NCBI GenBank assembly: GCA_018694295.1
Contig: JABHNK010000038.1
Span: forward strand, 1-60,307
From: Waddliaceae bacterium
GTDB lineage: Bacteria > Chlamydiota > Chlamydiia > Chlamydiales > JABHNK01
Length of the DNA: 60,307 nucleotides
Direction of reading: 5' to 3'
Each line of letters starts with the position of its first letter. The first letter of the stretch is position 1. The notes under the pieces are model-generated. The model saw only the letters and a list, made by a program, of their open reading frames with translations. It was not told where the DNA came from and made no database searches. Positions 7,299 through 16,111 of the stretch are shown one piece after another. The position numbers and the translations under genes were made by a program.

Positions 7299-9040
7299 TC
7301 ATTCAAAATTTTGAAGTCGCGGATGAGTAGCTGTATGCTCGACTTATTATGGAACGTGTTGATCTGAGGGGTGAAGGCAATGCGCAGGAGAAGGCCTTTC
7401 TTTCTGAGACTCTCCGCACGGTCCGCCATGCCGAAAGCAATACCCTCGAGAGTGCGGTCGTCTTGCGACAAATAAAACTTAAGATGCTTCTTGGAGATGA
7501 CCTTAGGAAACCATACCTGTTTGGCGTCGCAATATAGGATAGGCTGAGGATTTCCGTTGCCATAAGGAGAAAGAAGTGATAGAGAGTCCATAAAGTCGAA
7601 AGTTAGATCTTTGAAGGTTATAGGAGCATCGATGTGGAGCTTCGAAGTGACATCGTGGTCTTTTAAAACCTTATTAGCAGCGACGAGGAAATTCTTTTTG
7701 AACTTCGCAATGTTCTCCTCTTTGATGGTGATGCCAGCAGCATAGTTGTGGCCACCGAAGCTAAGAAGTAGGTCTGACGACTCCTTCAGAGCGTCAAGAA
7801 GAGGGAACTCTTGTATAGAACGTATTGATCCCTTGCCGATGCCGTTCTTCACCGTTATCATCACAGTAGGACGATTGTATTGTTTCGTTATCCTAGTCGT
7901 AGAGATGGCGATAACACCGGGATGCCAGTTTTTAGAATAAAGGACTATAGCTTTGTCATCGAAAATCTTAGGGTCCCCGAGGAGCATGGCCTCTGCCTCT
8001 TCCTGGACGAGACGCTCGATCTTCTGACGCTCGGTGTTGAGAACGTCGAAGTCTAACGCCATATTGTGTGCTTCGGCGTCTGGAGTGTTCTCGCGCATAA
8101 GGAGAAGCTCCACGCCCTTGCGAGGGTCGGCGATCCTGCCGAGACTGTTAAGACGCGGTGTTACTTTAGAAGCGATGTCGTTAGAAGAGGTTTCTGTGAT
8201 GTTAAGGCCACACACCTCGAAAAGTTTAGTAAGGCCTACGCGTATGCCTTTGTTTATCTGCTTGATACCATATCTTACAAGGATCCTATTCTCGCCGATG
8301 AGCGCTCCCATATCTGATATCGTACCAAGAGCAACGAGGTCGAGGTATTGCTTGAGGTCGACACGACGCTTGCCGATAGCGCCAGCAGCGACAAGGCTGT
8401 TTGTTACGCCATGGGCGAGCTTGAAGGCAACGCCGACGCCAGTAAGCTCTTTGTTAGGGTATTTACTGTTGAGAAGCTTGGGGTTCAACGTCGCAACACA
8501 GTTGGGGATCTTGTTGGTGGGCTCGTGGTGGTCGGTGATGATGACGTCGATGTTGTGCTCGGCGATAGTGTCGATGCTGGCAGCGGCAGTGATGCCACAG
8601 TCGACGGTTATCATAAGAGAACATTCTGTTCTAAGAGCATAGCCTAGAGCATTGACGATCATCTCTTGACGGATGGCGTCGCTGTCAGGGACAAAGAAAA
8701 ATACATTGGCGCCGAGGTATGATAAAAACTCCGTCAATAAAGCCGTTCCCGTCATCCCATCGACGTCGTTGTCGCCATAGATTAAAATATTTTCTTTTTC
8801 GACGATAGCCTTACATACACGCTTGACGGCTTTACCCATGTCAGCGAAAATTGTAGGATCGTGGAGGTCGGGGAGCTTGGAATATAGGTAGCCGTGAATG
8901 TCCTCAAGAGAGGAGAACTTCCGAGAGGTGAGAACCTGCGCTATCACAGGGTGTAAGCGAAACTCCTTGGTGATAGCTTCTGTCCACTCAGAATTTATAG
9001 TAGGATATATCCATAAATTTTCAAATTCGCGGGGTGACAT
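7295..9040 (-). CDS. recJ: Single-stranded-DNA-specific exonuclease RecJ
   Basis: RecJ degrades single-stranded DNA 5' to 3' in recombination and mismatch repair. The 581-residue product shows the DHH-family motifs: YGDNDVDG at about residue 88, TVDCGIT, the namesake TDHHEP at about 170, and the DHHA1 motif FGGHNYAAG at about 415, all metal or substrate ligands. The start at 9040 (AAGGAAAAAC before ATG) is preferred over an upstream TTG at 9076 that lies in a repeat. The stop codon lies inside a family B element, so the last residues (ILNE) may have been altered by its insertion. It follows secDF on the same strand, an arrangement I recall from Chlamydia as well (CT447-CT448). Confidence 0.95.
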   Translation of the reverse strand: MSPREFENLWIYPTINSEWTEAITKEFRLHPVIAQVLTSRKFSSLEDIHGYLYSKLPDLHDPTIFADMGKAVKRVCKAIVEKENILIYGDNDVDGMTGTALLTEFLSYLGANVFFFVPDSDAIRQEMIVNALGYALRTECSLMITVDCGITAAASIDTIAEHNIDVIITDHHEPTNKIPNCVATLNPKLLNSKYPNKELTGVGVAFKLAHGVTNSLVAAGAIGKRRVDLKQYLDLVALGTISDMGALIGENRILVRYGIKQINKGIRVGLTKLFEVCGLNITETSSNDIASKVTPRLNSLGRIADPRKGVELLLMRENTPDAEAHNMALDFDVLNTERQKIERLVQEEAEAMLLGDPKIFDDKAIVLYSKNWHPGVIAISTTRITKQYNRPTVMITVKNGIGKGSIRSIQEFPLLDALKESSDLLLSFGGHNYAAGITIKEENIAKFKKNFLVAANKVLKDHDVTSKLHIDAPITFKDLTFDFMDSLSLLSPYGNGNPQPILYCDAKQVWFPKVISKKHLKFYLSQDDRTLEGIAFGMADRAESLRKKGLLLRIAFTPQINTFHNKSSIQLLIRDFKILNE

Positions 9041-9072
9041 GTTTTTCCTTATGTTTCCCCCATCATAACGAA

Positions 9073-9152
9073 TCAATGATCAATTATCAATAACCAATTA
9101 TCATCGATAACTGATAACTGATAACTGGTCACTGATAACTGGTCATTGATCA
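9073..9152. repeat. Repeat family D cluster
   Basis: About 80 bases of TGATCAATTATCAATAACC / GATAACTGGTCACTGATAACTGG units fill the whole gap between secDF and recJ. The next base after the cluster belongs to the TAA stop of secDF. No promoter is evident, so recJ may be read from the secDF transcript. Confidence 0.75.
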
Positions 9153-12100
9153 TTATTTCTCGCGGTTGTGGAAATATAACATTATCGGCGAAGCAACGAA
9201 CAACGACGACAGCGTTCCGAAGACAACACCGATAGCCATGACGAGCGCGAAGTCGAAGATCCCGCTGCCACCGAAGACTACGAGAGCAACGAGGACAAGC
9301 AACGTCGTCAGTGAAGTCATCAAGGTACGGCTCAACGTCACGTTCAACGCATGGTTGATAAGTTCCGGGAACGTCAGCTTCTTGAAGATCCTGATGTCTT
9401 CACGGATCCTGTCGAAGATGATGATGGTGTCGTTTAGGGAATACCCTATTATCGTCATTATTGCGCCGATGATGATGAGGTCGATCTGTATCGCAACACC
9501 CATTTTATATAGTATCGCGACGATACCAAGAGTGATAAAGACGTCATGGATAAGACATACTATAGCACTAACAGCATATTTGAACTCGAATCTAAGGGTT
9601 ATATATATCAAGATGCATATTAATGCGAAGCCAAGGCCCATAAAGGCGTTGTTCATCATGGTATCGGAAAGCTGTCCGCTCATGGAATTCCAGTGCTGAT
9701 CGAGGTCAGACATAGTATCGACATCGAGGACAAGGCCTCCTTCTTCGAGAGCATTGACTACCCATGCTATCCTTGGGTTTCTCTCGTAGTTGTAAGAGAA
9801 AGTCCCATCGGTGTTTTCTTCCGACATGCCATGGAAAGGATTGCCTTGCAGCTCCATATTCATCCCGAGCTGTATACGCAGATGCGTGGGCTTGTTGAGC
9901 TCACGAACCTGGAACTCTCCAACAGAAAGACCGCTGTCGATTAGGGCTTTCGTAGCAGTAGCACGATATCCGCCTTCGATGCTCTCTTCAGCACTTACGT
10001 TGAGGGCATAGCCCCCAGTGAAGTCCATTCCCATGATAGAATGTCGTTGCGACACCAAAAGACTTCCGCCTATTACGATGACAGCAAGGAGGGCGATGAC
10101 AACCGTGCGAGAAAGTTTTATGAAGTCGATCTTCGTCGCCGTGATAAGATGACGCATATTGAGAATCTTTTCTTTGCTCTTCTCAAGCCATCCCGTAAAG
10201 AAATATCGCGTAACAAACAACGCTGTGAACATAGAAGATGCAATACCGATTATCAGCGTTATAGCAAAACCCTTGATAGGACCAGAATCGAATTGTATCA
10301 AGATCAATGCCGCGATTATCGTGGTGATGTTGGAGTCAACGATGGCGCTGAAAGCTTTCTCATAGCCTTTCTGTACAGCAGAAGCAAGCTTCCCCGATAC
10401 CGAGAACTCCTCGCGGATGCGTTCGAAGACAAGAACATTGGCGTCGACAGCCATACCGATAGTAAGGATGATGCCGGCGATGCCAGGAAGGGTAAGGGCG
10501 GCGTCGAGGTTCTGCAAAACTCCCCACATGATAAGGAGGTTGAACAAGACAGCACAAGACGCTACGATGCCGAAGAAGCTATATACTCCTACCATCGCTG
10601 CGATGACAAGAGCAAGGCCTATAGCGGCAGCATAGATACCCTTCGAGCGTTCCTGCTTTCCGAGGTCTGCGCTGATGTTCTCCTCACGAAGAATCTTAGG
10701 GGTGAACGATAGCGAACCAGCACGAAGATCTGACGCCAGCCGGTTTATGTCGCGCTGCGTGAAGCTTCCCGATATCATACCGCCGTTTCTCAATGCCGCT
10801 TTCAACGTAGGATCACTGACGACCTGACCGTTCAAGATGACGGACATACGCCAGCCAGAGCCTTGAGAAAAGGATTCTTTCGGAGTGCCAGATATCTTGT
10901 CTTTAGAGAACTGCGATGTCCAAGAGTAAAAATCTTCGCGAGGGCTGCTCTTAACACCATCGCCCGATGTGTAAGAACTCTTGACGCCGAACGATAAGAC
11001 ATTACCATCAGAAGGGTCGTAGCTAGTACGGACGTCTTCGAGGAGGCTTCCTTCTAAAGCATAGTTGTTGAAGACAACAAGAAGAGGGTGTGACTGCCCA
11101 CGCCATTCTTTGTAGGTGTCGCCGCGGTATATCGCCACCATCGACAACGTATCGTCGAAGGCATTGGCGCGGGAGGTGTCCTTCGGAGAAGGTAGGCGTA
11201 AGCCATTGTCATAAAGGATGCGGGCATTCTCAGTAAGCTGCTGAAGGCTTCCCTCGTCGGCATTGTCGCCGCCAAGCTGCCGCCATGCTATCTCGTTGAT
11301 GTTCTCGATGTCGGTTTTGTCGGTAACAACGGCTTCGTTCCAGACGTCTTGGAGGAAATGCTCGGTAGCTTTCCCCAGAGCAGGGCTTCTTTGGGAGAAT
11401 TTCTCGTTGACGATATGGAAGTACATCGCCGAAGACTTTACAAGCTCCGACGCCGAAAGCCCTTGCGAGCCAGGGAAGTCCATGACGATCTTAGAATCTT
11501 CGGTATGGATGTTCACCTCAGCGACGCCCATCTTGTTGACGCGAGACGTTAGCTCGTTGACAGCAAGAGATAGATCTTCTTCACCATCGACGGTTTTGTT
11601 GTTCTGGTCGCGAAGCTCAATAACAACGGTCTTGCCACCAGAAAGGTCTAAACCCCACTTAAGGATCTTACGGTCGTCGCCACGGAAATATTTCTTTGCG
11701 CTCAGCCTGAAATTGTCTGCTAAAATACTCTTGGTAAGAGGTGGTACCTCGTATTTCGCCATAGGAGTGGTGCTTATACGCGCCGCATGAAAGTCGTCGC
11801 GCCACTTAAGAAGGTCTTCGTGGGCACTGTTGTCGATGGCATTCAATGTGATAAGGCGCTGCTCGTAGTCTGAGAACTCCAAAACAGCATGCTTTCTGCT
11901 GCCATATACACGGAAATCTTCGCGCGTAGCACTCAAAAAGTTGTCATAGTAGTTGCTGCTCTCAAAAATATGATCGTGGAGATACTCTCGCGACGAGGAC
12001 AAAACTTTTCCAGGATAGTCGGTGATGAAACCAGCACCACGGAGAAGGCTCTGCAGAGAAGCAAGGTCTTCCATAAGGACGCCAGACTCTTTGCTTTCAG

Positions 12101-13691
12101 AGTAAGATTGATGTTGCTCGATGATGGTTTCTAGACCTTTAGCAACGACATACAATGAGCTGTCTTTGAATAAAGGGAAAGCATCTTCGTCATAGGCGAC
12201 AGGAGCGATGACAACAAGACCAAGCTGCTGATCTTCAGGAGAGAGAGTGCGGTACGTCTCATAGTCCCATACAGGAAAAACATCACTCTTAAGGTCTTGG
12301 TGCTGCGGAGACCACGACGACATAATAAGGTCTTTGGTGCGTAAGGCTTTGTTGACAGCAAGAGCCTCGAGGTCTAGAGCAAGGAACCCGGTGCTGCCGG
12401 TAATAGCGTTGAGAGACATAGAAAAATAGTCGTATAATGGCGATATCGCCTCGTCAGTGACGCGAGAGACAGCGGCAACTTCGTTGATGAGAAGTTTATT
12501 GACCTTGTCCTTACGGTATTCGTCTTCTTCTGTGACAGCTTCCTTGTCGAGAATAGAAAAAAGATCGTCATGAGGATATAAAAGAATACTGTCGTTATCC
12601 CAGTCGACGACGATTTTCTCGATGAAAGGGTTGTTGTCGCCAAGGGCGAAAGGATATCTCTTGCTCTTTAGAGCGCTTCCCTCGTCGCCGAGAAGTAATG
12701 ACGATAATATCTGCTCTTTGGTTAAAGGATCTTTTCCGTCTTTGAAGACAGAAGAATACTTCTTGAGAATCTCTTCTGCGGCAACAATATTGCTGTGCTG
12801 CCCTTTTAAAATTTTAATGCCCTGCTCGTCATATAAGGCATAACCACCTTCGACGACATCGTTGCCTTTCTCCTGCTCCTTGATCTTGTCGACGAGGAGG
12901 TCCTTTGCTTCTGTGACACGAGAGGTGAAGCGACGTATCGTCTCAGAAGGATTCTTACTACCACCTTGAGAGAAAGAAGAATAATACCTCTTCGTTATAG
13001 AACTGCTGACGCCGAAGGTATCAGCGAAATCTACGATATAAGTGGAAAGGGCGACAATAGTGTCGAGGCTTTCGTTTACGTCAGAAGCATCTACAACACC
13101 AGCAACGGCCTCGGCGACAGCACTGTCACCACCAAGATTGATGCCTAGGTGCGAAGCACGGTCGTAAACAATTTCACGGTATAAAGGAGAAACGAAACCA
13201 TCGGCAGTAGACTTCTCAGAAAATGTGAAATAATCCTTGACGTCTCCGCTAGAAAAATGGACGCCAATGCGACGCTTTACAACGACATAAGACAGTTTGC
13301 CATCGTCATGGAGATTGCTAGGAAGGGGCTGCAGCTGTGCAGGGATGAAAGGAATAAGCTCTCCAGCACGAGCAAGGTAAGTACGGAACCTCTCGGCATC
13401 GTTACCGTCGACAAAAGATACCGTGATGGTGTCGGGGTTTTTGACGTCGAGGTCCAAAGCCTTGGGCTTGACGCTAATATGTTTACAATATGCCTTGAGC
13501 CACGAAATCGAATCTTTCTCAAGACTGTTGACTCGCTTGGCAATGTCGCGGGCGACAACAAGAGCCTTGCCTTCGTTCAACGGCTTCTTCAAAGGCTTGG
13601 AATAATAGAAGACTGTTGGGAAAATATTGTAAATTGTTAGGGCGATGACCACTATGATAAGGTAAAACTGCCAGCGTTTGTGTTTCTCCAT
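9153..13691 (-). CDS. secDF: Fused protein translocase subunit SecDF
   Basis: This 1512-residue protein joins SecD and SecF in one chain. It has an N-terminal membrane helix at about 10-30 and then a large periplasmic region, much longer than in Escherichia coli SecD. Next come the SecD P1-like LDLSGGKTVVIEL motif (about 680), a five-helix SecD membrane block with GIILTIGMAVDANVLVFERIREE (about 1110-1150), and then SecF with GMDFTGGYAL and a second membrane block containing IIGYSLNDTIIIFDRIRED (about 1420). The Asp and Arg in these helices are the known proton-pathway residues. SecDF pulls secreted proteins outwards using the proton or sodium gradient. The start is preceded by AAGGA. The extended N-terminal half of roughly 650 residues is chlamydia-like and of unknown role. 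Confidence 0.96.
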   Translation of the reverse strand: MEKHKRWQFYLIIVVIALTIYNIFPTVFYYSKPLKKPLNEGKALVVARDIAKRVNSLEKDSISWLKAYCKHISVKPKALDLDVKNPDTITVSFVDGNDAERFRTYLARAGELIPFIPAQLQPLPSNLHDDGKLSYVVVKRRIGVHFSSGDVKDYFTFSEKSTADGFVSPLYREIVYDRASHLGINLGGDSAVAEAVAGVVDASDVNESLDTIVALSTYIVDFADTFGVSSSITKRYYSSFSQGGSKNPSETIRRFTSRVTEAKDLLVDKIKEQEKGNDVVEGGYALYDEQGIKILKGQHSNIVAAEEILKKYSSVFKDGKDPLTKEQILSSLLLGDEGSALKSKRYPFALGDNNPFIEKIVVDWDNDSILLYPHDDLFSILDKEAVTEEDEYRKDKVNKLLINEVAAVSRVTDEAISPLYDYFSMSLNAITGSTGFLALDLEALAVNKALRTKDLIMSSWSPQHQDLKSDVFPVWDYETYRTLSPEDQQLGLVVIAPVAYDEDAFPLFKDSSLYVVAKGLETIIEQHQSYSESKESGVLMEDLASLQSLLRGAGFITDYPGKVLSSSREYLHDHIFESSNYYDNFLSATREDFRVYGSRKHAVLEFSDYEQRLITLNAIDNSAHEDLLKWRDDFHAARISTTPMAKYEVPPLTKSILADNFRLSAKKYFRGDDRKILKWGLDLSGGKTVVIELRDQNNKTVDGEEDLSLAVNELTSRVNKMGVAEVNIHTEDSKIVMDFPGSQGLSASELVKSSAMYFHIVNEKFSQRSPALGKATEHFLQDVWNEAVVTDKTDIENINEIAWRQLGGDNADEGSLQQLTENARILYDNGLRLPSPKDTSRANAFDDTLSMVAIYRGDTYKEWRGQSHPLLVVFNNYALEGSLLEDVRTSYDPSDGNVLSFGVKSSYTSGDGVKSSPREDFYSWTSQFSKDKISGTPKESFSQGSGWRMSVILNGQVVSDPTLKAALRNGGMISGSFTQRDINRLASDLRAGSLSFTPKILREENISADLGKQERSKGIYAAAIGLALVIAAMVGVYSFFGIVASCAVLFNLLIMWGVLQNLDAALTLPGIAGIILTIGMAVDANVLVFERIREEFSVSGKLASAVQKGYEKAFSAIVDSNITTIIAALILIQFDSGPIKGFAITLIIGIASSMFTALFVTRYFFTGWLEKSKEKILNMRHLITATKIDFIKLSRTVVIALLAVIVIGGSLLVSQRHSIMGMDFTGGYALNVSAEESIEGGYRATATKALIDSGLSVGEFQVRELNKPTHLRIQLGMNMELQGNPFHGMSEENTDGTFSYNYERNPRIAWVVNALEEGGLVLDVDTMSDLDQHWNSMSGQLSDTMMNNAFMGLGFALICILIYITLRFEFKYAVSAIVCLIHDVFITLGIVAILYKMGVAIQIDLIIIGAIMTIIGYSLNDTIIIFDRIREDIRIFKKLTFPELINHALNVTLSRTLMTSLTTLLVLVALVVFGGSGIFDFALVMAIGVVFGTLSSLFVASPIMLYFHNREK

Positions 13692-13776
13692 CTCAGAAAA
13701 TCCTTCGTTGTATATTGTTATAAGTTAAAAAATATGAAACGACAGAATACCAAACACCAAACCATTATGTCTAGTG

Positions 13777-13821
13777 ATAAAACTCATGATTGATACCTAA
13801 TTTCGTCTGCCACGGCATTTT
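13777..13821. repeat. Truncated end of a family A element
   Basis: ACTCATGATTGATACCTAATTTCGTCTGCCACGGCATTTT is a diverged duplicate of the first 45 bases of the element that starts at 13822. The 85 bases between secDF and this point hold nothing recognisable. Confidence 0.65.
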
Positions 13822-13966
13822 ACCCATGATTGCCACCTAATCTCGCCTACCACGGCATTTTAGTGATTTGGATGTTGATTTACATGTCGAAGCGCAGCTC
13901 TTTAGAGCTGGGCGAGACATGTAAATCAACAGATGGATTGCTAAAATATTGTGGTTGGCGACTATG
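13822..13966. mobile_element. MITE-like family A short element, copy 1 (one end lost)
   Basis: The start ACCCATGATTGCCACCTAAT matches the family A terminal repeat. The interior is a long imperfect palindrome (GATGTTGATTTACATG ... CATGTAAATCAACAGATGG around GCAGCTCTTTAGAGCTG) and matches 45215-45375 along almost its whole length in the opposite orientation. The right terminal repeat is missing at the expected place and a comparable end lies at 14508-14526, so later insertions may have split it. Confidence 0.75.
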
Positions 13967-14009
13967 CTATAGGGAAGAACAAATTTACCATATAAGCTAA
14001 ATTAAACCA

Positions 14010-14055
14010 CTCTGCACTGAAAGTGCAGAGAATTAGAGGCGACTGAAAGTCGCCT
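14010..14055 (-). repeat. Pair of hairpins at the 3' end of the IS200-like relic
   Basis: Two perfect hairpins, CTCTGCACT/AGTGCAGAG (14010-14030) and AGGCGACT/AGTCGCCT (14037-14055), lie just past the stop codon of the chimeric transposase. Subterminal hairpins of this sort are recognised by Y1 transposases at IS200/IS605 ends, so they probably mark the right end of that element. Confidence 0.6.
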
Positions 14056-14056
14056 T

Positions 14057-14401
14057 TTATTCAACAGTAAACATTTCATCATCCGAGGAGTGATTCTCTA
14101 TATATTCTTTAATCGTTTTGTCTGTCACCTCTCCAGCACTAAAAGCTGCATATCCTATACCCCAAAAATGCTTACCCCAATATCTTTTGCATAGGCCAGG
14201 AAATTCCTGTTGTATCTTTCTAGAAGACCTGCCTTTCAACGTCATAACTTCGGCTGTAGACATTTTACACTGACTATCATCTTTGATATTTAAAGACTTA
14301 GAAGCCTCATCGCAAATGCAAAATATAACAATGGCTTGATCTAACATATGTATTACTCCTGGTTTTTTGAAGGAATTGTTATATCCCATTTGGCCAATCA
14401 T
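14057..14401 (-). pseudogene. Chimeric transposase relic: DDE-type N-terminus joined to IS200 TnpA C-terminus
   Basis: The 114-residue frame has two unrelated halves. Residues about 19-53 (MLDQAIVIFCICDEASKSL...KMSTAEVMT) resemble the N-terminus of DDE transposases found in chlamydial genomes. Residues about 54-114 (LKGRSSRKIQQEFPGL, YWGKHFWGIGY, VTDKTIKEYIEN) are the C-terminal half of an IS200/IS605 Y1 transposase, with the catalytic Tyr in KEYIEN kept but the HUH metal-binding motif absent. Neither half can work alone: the DDE catalytic residues and the HUH site are both missing. The most likely history is insertion of an IS200-like element in a DDE transposase gene followed by deletion that happened to keep the frame. 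Confidence 0.75.
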
Positions 14402-14507
14402 CTATACATGAAGACGCTCTTTCACGTCTTTTTCCTTGGCCATGTCTTAAGACATGCCCTCGTCAAAATACATAAAAGAGCCCTCCATCTATAGCGCTAA
14501 GCCAAAG

Positions 14508-14526
14508 ATTAGGTCGCAATCATGGG
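14508..14526. repeat. Family A terminal repeat, right-hand end
   Basis: GATTAGGTCGCAATCATGGGT ends here, preceded by a TAGCGCTAA stretch also seen near the ends of the long family A copies. It may be the partner of the end at 13822, which would make 13822-14526 one insertion-sequence relic of about 705 bases flanked by TTT on both sides. The 14402-14507 stretch contains two more short hairpins (for example CATGTCTTAAGACATG) and no gene. Confidence 0.6.
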
Positions 14527-14562
14527 TTTTAGTGGTTTGCGATTATGCTAGAGATAAAAAAA

Positions 14563-14583
14563 AGCCGGGTAAAAAACCCGGCT
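14563..14583 (-). terminator. Intrinsic terminator for the NTT carrier gene
   Basis: The stem AGCCGGGT/ACCCGGCT with a short A-rich loop is followed on the minus strand by TTTTTTT. It lies 33 bases past the stop codon at 14616 and separates the carrier from the element relics. Confidence 0.9.
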
Positions 14584-14615
14584 TTAGCACACAAAAATAT
14601 TTTTGTGCGATGACT

Positions 14616-15974
14616 TTACTTTATAGTAGTGTTAGTCTCTTGTAGTTTGTTGAATTTCTTCCCTAGTATATTAGCTACGAAAATCCAAAAACCAACGACG
14701 CCGAGAGAAATCAGCGTGCCGAATAATAACAAACCAGAAAGGTTGTTGGCAAAAGATGCCGTTACACCAGAACCCGTTCCTTTGGACATCCTTCCGCCAA
14801 AAGACTCTATCCAGCCTTTAGCCTTGAATTTTATGTCCTTAGTTGTAGGAATGTACATGACTTCTTTGGTAGGGTTGTTTAACGCATAACTTAAGCCTTT
14901 TACCGCTATCATAGAACCAAAAAGAGCCCACATCAATTGGATGTGTGTGGCGCCAACATAATTAATTCCCAATAATCCAAGAAGTACTACTCCAATAGCT
15001 ATAGGGTAAGAGATTAAACAGACCCTAAGACCTAACTTCCTCATAAAGAAGCTTGTGCCGAGAAGGGCAAAAGTCAACGTTAAAGTGTTTATGCTCATAC
15101 CGTATTTTCCAGTAAATGCAGCGAAAAGGTCGCGAGTAGGGAAAACGTCTTTTGCAATCATATTCATCTGGAACTCTAAAATCGTGGCGATTATCTCATA
15201 AATTGTCGATACAACGAATATTCCTATTACATAAGGCTTCGTCACAATAAGACGGATGCCTTCAAAAAAGCCCGTTTTCTCTTTGGGGCCTTTAGATTTG
15301 TCTTCAGCAACTTCTTCAGCAGGGAAATGCTTCATATAAAGTTTTATGAAAAAAGGAACAATAAGGACAAGAACACCACCGAAAGCAACAAGTATCGGAG
15401 AACCGACCTTAGGAGCGAATTTGGTGACGATAGCAGGTCCTGCAATAGTACCAAACTGTATGCAAGTGACAATCATAGCATATCCTTTCTTAGCAGACTC
15501 CGCCTTGGTAACGCTAGCAACAAATGCCCAGAAAAGGATCATCAGCAGGGAAGAACTTTCAAAGACAAAATATGTAAGCCAGCCAATAAAGTTTCCAGGG
15601 ATCCATTGGACAAGAGGGTAAAGAGGAGAAGATGTGCTTAAAGCAAACATCTCCGGATGCGATGTAGCAAAGCCTAAGAAAAAGAATAAAGCAGAATATG
15701 TAGAACATATGATGTAAAACAATGTATGCTTGTGGAAGATGTCAACTAATTTACTGTATATCAAAATGACAACCGCCACAACAGCGATCGAGGCCATCTT
15801 GGCGTATGGCTGAAATTTCATGCCAACAAGGTCATCGAATATAGGGTTTTTCATCACACGCAGCATCCAATAGTTTCCTAGGATAATAGTAATGGCGCAT
15901 GATAAGAGAGCGAATTTTTTTAATTCTTTTTTTGTTAAGTCTCCCCAAAGTGCTCGCAAAAAGCCTGGTAACAT
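14616..15974 (-). CDS. NTT-family nucleotide transporter (ATP/ADP translocase type)
   Basis: The 452-residue protein is an inner-membrane carrier with about eleven to twelve predicted helices. It belongs to the Tlc/NTT family that lets energy parasites and plastids exchange or import nucleotides: the N-terminal ...LKKFALLSCAITIILGNYWMLRVMKNPIFDDL, and NPTKEVMYIPTTKDIKFKAKGWIESFGGRMSKGTGS near residue 370-405, carry the typical K/E-rich signatures. It is shorter than the usual 500 residues or so. Substrate cannot be read from the sequence; ATP/ADP exchange, a wider NTP uptake or another cofactor are all possible. AGGAG precedes the ATG and a strong terminator follows the stop, so it is a single-gene unit. 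Confidence 0.93.
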   Translation of the reverse strand: MLPGFLRALWGDLTKKELKKFALLSCAITIILGNYWMLRVMKNPIFDDLVGMKFQPYAKMASIAVVAVVILIYSKLVDIFHKHTLFYIICSTYSALFFFLGFATSHPEMFALSTSSPLYPLVQWIPGNFIGWLTYFVFESSSLLMILFWAFVASVTKAESAKKGYAMIVTCIQFGTIAGPAIVTKFAPKVGSPILVAFGGVLVLIVPFFIKLYMKHFPAEEVAEDKSKGPKEKTGFFEGIRLIVTKPYVIGIFVVSTIYEIIATILEFQMNMIAKDVFPTRDLFAAFTGKYGMSINTLTLTFALLGTSFFMRKLGLRVCLISYPIAIGVVLLGLLGINYVGATHIQLMWALFGSMIAVKGLSYALNNPTKEVMYIPTTKDIKFKAKGWIESFGGRMSKGTGSGVTASFANNLSGLLLFGTLISLGVVGFWIFVANILGKKFNKLQETNTTIK

Positions 15975-16111
15975 AATATATAAACTCCTGATTTTTTAAG
16001 GTTAATAAATTTTTATAATTAATTATAATCTGTCATATAGAGATAAAATAGAATATACCATACTTCATTATATGCCAAGAAGAAAATTCAAGTCTTCTCT
16101 CTTGGAAAAAC

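Noticed and set aside
9041-9076. TTG start extending recJ by 12 residues
   Set aside because: The extension begins in repeat sequence and lacks a ribosome site; ATG at 9040 has AAGGA.
10041-10712. Plus-strand frame of 223 residues
   Set aside because: It lies wholly antisense to secDF, has a low-complexity charged product and no ribosome site.
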